Source: Serpens sp035497635 (lineage in GTDB: Bacteria; Pseudomonadota; Gammaproteobacteria; Pseudomonadales; Pseudomonadaceae). From it: a DNA stretch of 7,017 nt. The stretch is taken from positions 1-7,017 of the forward strand of contig DATJDB010000317.1 in assembly GCA_035497635.1 (NCBI GenBank), read 5' to 3'. Made by a program: the position numbers and the translations under genes. Below, in pieces: positions 6,387-7,017 of this stretch. The notes beneath the pieces were generated by a model. That model was not told the origin of the DNA, did not search any database, and saw nothing but the letters and a program-made list of their open reading frames with translations. Every line of letters starts with the position of its first letter. Position 1 is the first letter of the stretch.

Positions 6387-6419
6387 TATGCCCAAGGACA
6401 GGTTAAACACTCCGAAAAA

Positions 6420-6437
6420 CGCCACTCGAAGGTGGCG
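6420..6437 (-). terminator. Leftward terminator with a TTCG loop in the ner leader
   Basis: Read on the minus strand, CGCCACC, loop TTCG, AGTGGCG is followed directly by TTTTT. The 7-bp stem (one G-T pair) with a UUCG tetraloop and a U-run is a standard intrinsic terminator facing the repressor gene. On the plus strand the same hairpin lacks a U-run and sits just before the ner ribosome site. Confidence 0.65.
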
Positions 6438-6454
6438 CAAAAAGGACTTCATCA

Positions 6455-6793
6455 ATGAACAAGACCGAAATTCCGGACGATCCAAATCAGCGGTGGGAGT
6501 GGATCAAGTACCAACTCCGTACCAACGGCTCATCCCTCGCCAAAGTCGCACGTGTGCTCAAGGTTACGCCGCCTGCGGTGAAGAATGTAAAGCGCCAGCC
6601 TTACCCCCGCATCGAGCGAGCCATCGCAAAAGAGCTTGGACTCGCACCGATCCAGCTTTGGCCTGAGCGTTGGAACGCAGATGGCACCCCCTGCCGTCTG
6701 CGTCCCAAGCGTGCCGAATTTATGCAGCCGTATAGACGAAAGCATACCGCAGCTCATTCCCAAGGGCACCGTAAAACCGGCGGGGAGGCCTGA
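6455..6793 (+). CDS. ner: Ner/Nlp-family phage DNA-binding regulator
   Basis: The 112-residue product matches the Ner/Nlp family. In phage Mu, Ner is a small DNA-binding protein that turns down early and repressor transcription during lytic growth. The helix-turn-helix region runs from about residue 26 to 73: SSLAKVARVLKVTPPAVKNV, then YPRIERAIAKELGLAPIQLW with the family's closing WP-x-R pattern (WPERW). Mu Ner is 75 residues. Here a basic, probably disordered tail of about 38 residues follows (RRKHTAAHSQGHRKTGG), so this is a long member. The start has AAAGGA 9 nt upstream. The stop is 2 bp before the next ATG, indicating a shared early transcript. It should act in the repeat-rich region just upstream. 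Confidence 0.85.
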   Translation: MNKTEIPDDPNQRWEWIKYQLRTNGSSLAKVARVLKVTPPAVKNVKRQPYPRIERAIAKELGLAPIQLWPERWNADGTPCRLRPKRAEFMQPYRRKHTAAHSQGHRKTGGEA

Positions 6794-6795
6794 AC

Positions 6796-7017
6796 ATGCG
6801 TCCCAAAAAAGACACCCGCACGCTCGATCTGTTCTTTGAAGTGCCCCAGCCGATCCGCCCGGCCCCCGGCCACGGCAACTACGGCGTCACCGTCAGCGAG
6901 CTGGTCGCCGAGATCCTCAAGGCCACCGACATCGACCGCTACGAAATCGCCGCCCGCATGTCGCGCCTGTCCGGCGACGACGTGAGCAAGAACATGCTGG
7001 ACGCCTGGTCCAGCCCG
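6796..7017 (+). CDS. Early prophage protein of unknown function, partial (N-terminal 74 residues)
   Basis: The frame is open from the ATG at 6796 to the right edge. A strong ribosome site, GGGGAGG, lies within the end of ner, and only 2 bp separate the two genes, so they are almost certainly co-transcribed. The visible part has a short basic start (MRPKKDTRTLDLF), a proline-rich linker (VPQPIRPAPG), then a predicted helical segment (VSELVAEILKATDIDRYEIA and ARMSRLSGDDVSKNMLDAW). I associate this last motif with small proteins just upstream of transposase genes in Mu-like phages of Gram-negative bacteria, from memory and without a search. The ARMSRLSG-DVSK part has a helix-turn-helix look, so DNA binding is possible but unproven. 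Base use here is more GC-rich and Pseudomonas-like than in the control region. Confidence 0.75.
   Translation, partial: MRPKKDTRTLDLFFEVPQPIRPAPGHGNYGVTVSELVAEILKATDIDRYEIAARMSRLSGDDVSKNMLDAWSSP

Larger units (their letters stand above)
6325..6402 (+). repeat. Direct repeat pair CCCAAGGAYAGG
   Basis: CCCAAGGATAGG at 6325-6336 and CCCAAGGACAGG at 6391-6402 match in 11 of 12 bases, with starts 66 bp apart, about six helical turns. This motif differs from the CCGATT family and could be the site of the second regulator (Ner). Confidence 0.5.
5369..7017. mobile_element. Left end of a Mu-like transposable prophage (outer bound; runs off the right edge)
   Basis: Right after a complete chromosomal gene comes the order repressor (leftward), repeat-rich control region, Ner-type regulator (rightward), small early gene. 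This is the order at the left end of phage Mu and its relatives, where the transposase genes come next. The first base given is the outermost possibility. The true junction lies between 5369 and about 5526, with candidate TG-starting ends at 5371 and 5471 that I could not choose between. No transposase is inside the window, so the Mu-like assignment rests on Ner and gene order. Confidence 0.7.

Noticed and set aside
6382..6666. 94-codon plus-strand frame overlapping ner
   Set aside because: Out of frame with the recognisable Ner product, no family features and no ribosome site.
1..7017. CRISPR array or defence island
   Set aside because: No regularly spaced identical repeats and no nuclease, helicase or toxin-like gene in the window.

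Overview
The window looks like Pseudomonas or a close gammaproteobacterial relative. Support comes from the GC-rich codon use, the gene order pstS-pstC-pstA with the very long Pseudomonas-type PstC and PstA permeases, and a YciA-type thioesterase upstream of pstS on the other strand. No species can be named from sequence reading alone.

Positions 1-4900 hold the start of a phosphate-specific transport operon on the minus strand. It runs pstS (4771-3803), pstC (3649-1367), then pstA (1357 to beyond the left edge). PstS captures phosphate in the periplasm. PstC and PstA form the inner-membrane channel. The ATPase PstB and the regulator PhoU would be expected beyond the left edge. Two PhoB-type promoters are readable. 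One, with four 7-bp half-sites at exact 11-bp spacing, lies before pstS. A second, with one two-half-site box, lies between pstS and pstC. A perfect 15-bp hairpin directly follows pstS. Together these suggest that PstS is made in excess, while the permease genes also have their own phosphate-starvation promoter.

Positions 4880-5368 hold a divergent acyl-CoA thioesterase gene with its own sigma70-like promoter, ending at an intact C-terminus.

From somewhere after 5368 to the right edge the sequence reads as the left, regulatory end of a Mu-like transposable prophage. It contains a leftward LexA/CI-type self-cleaving repressor (6285-5563), a control region dense in inverted and direct repeats (about 6212-6402), a rightward Ner/Nlp-family regulator (6455-6793) and the start of a tightly coupled early gene (6796 onward). 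Mu-type transposition genes would be expected next. The exact phage-host junction lies between 5369 and about 5526 but could not be fixed by eye. No gap between genes exceeds 200 bases.
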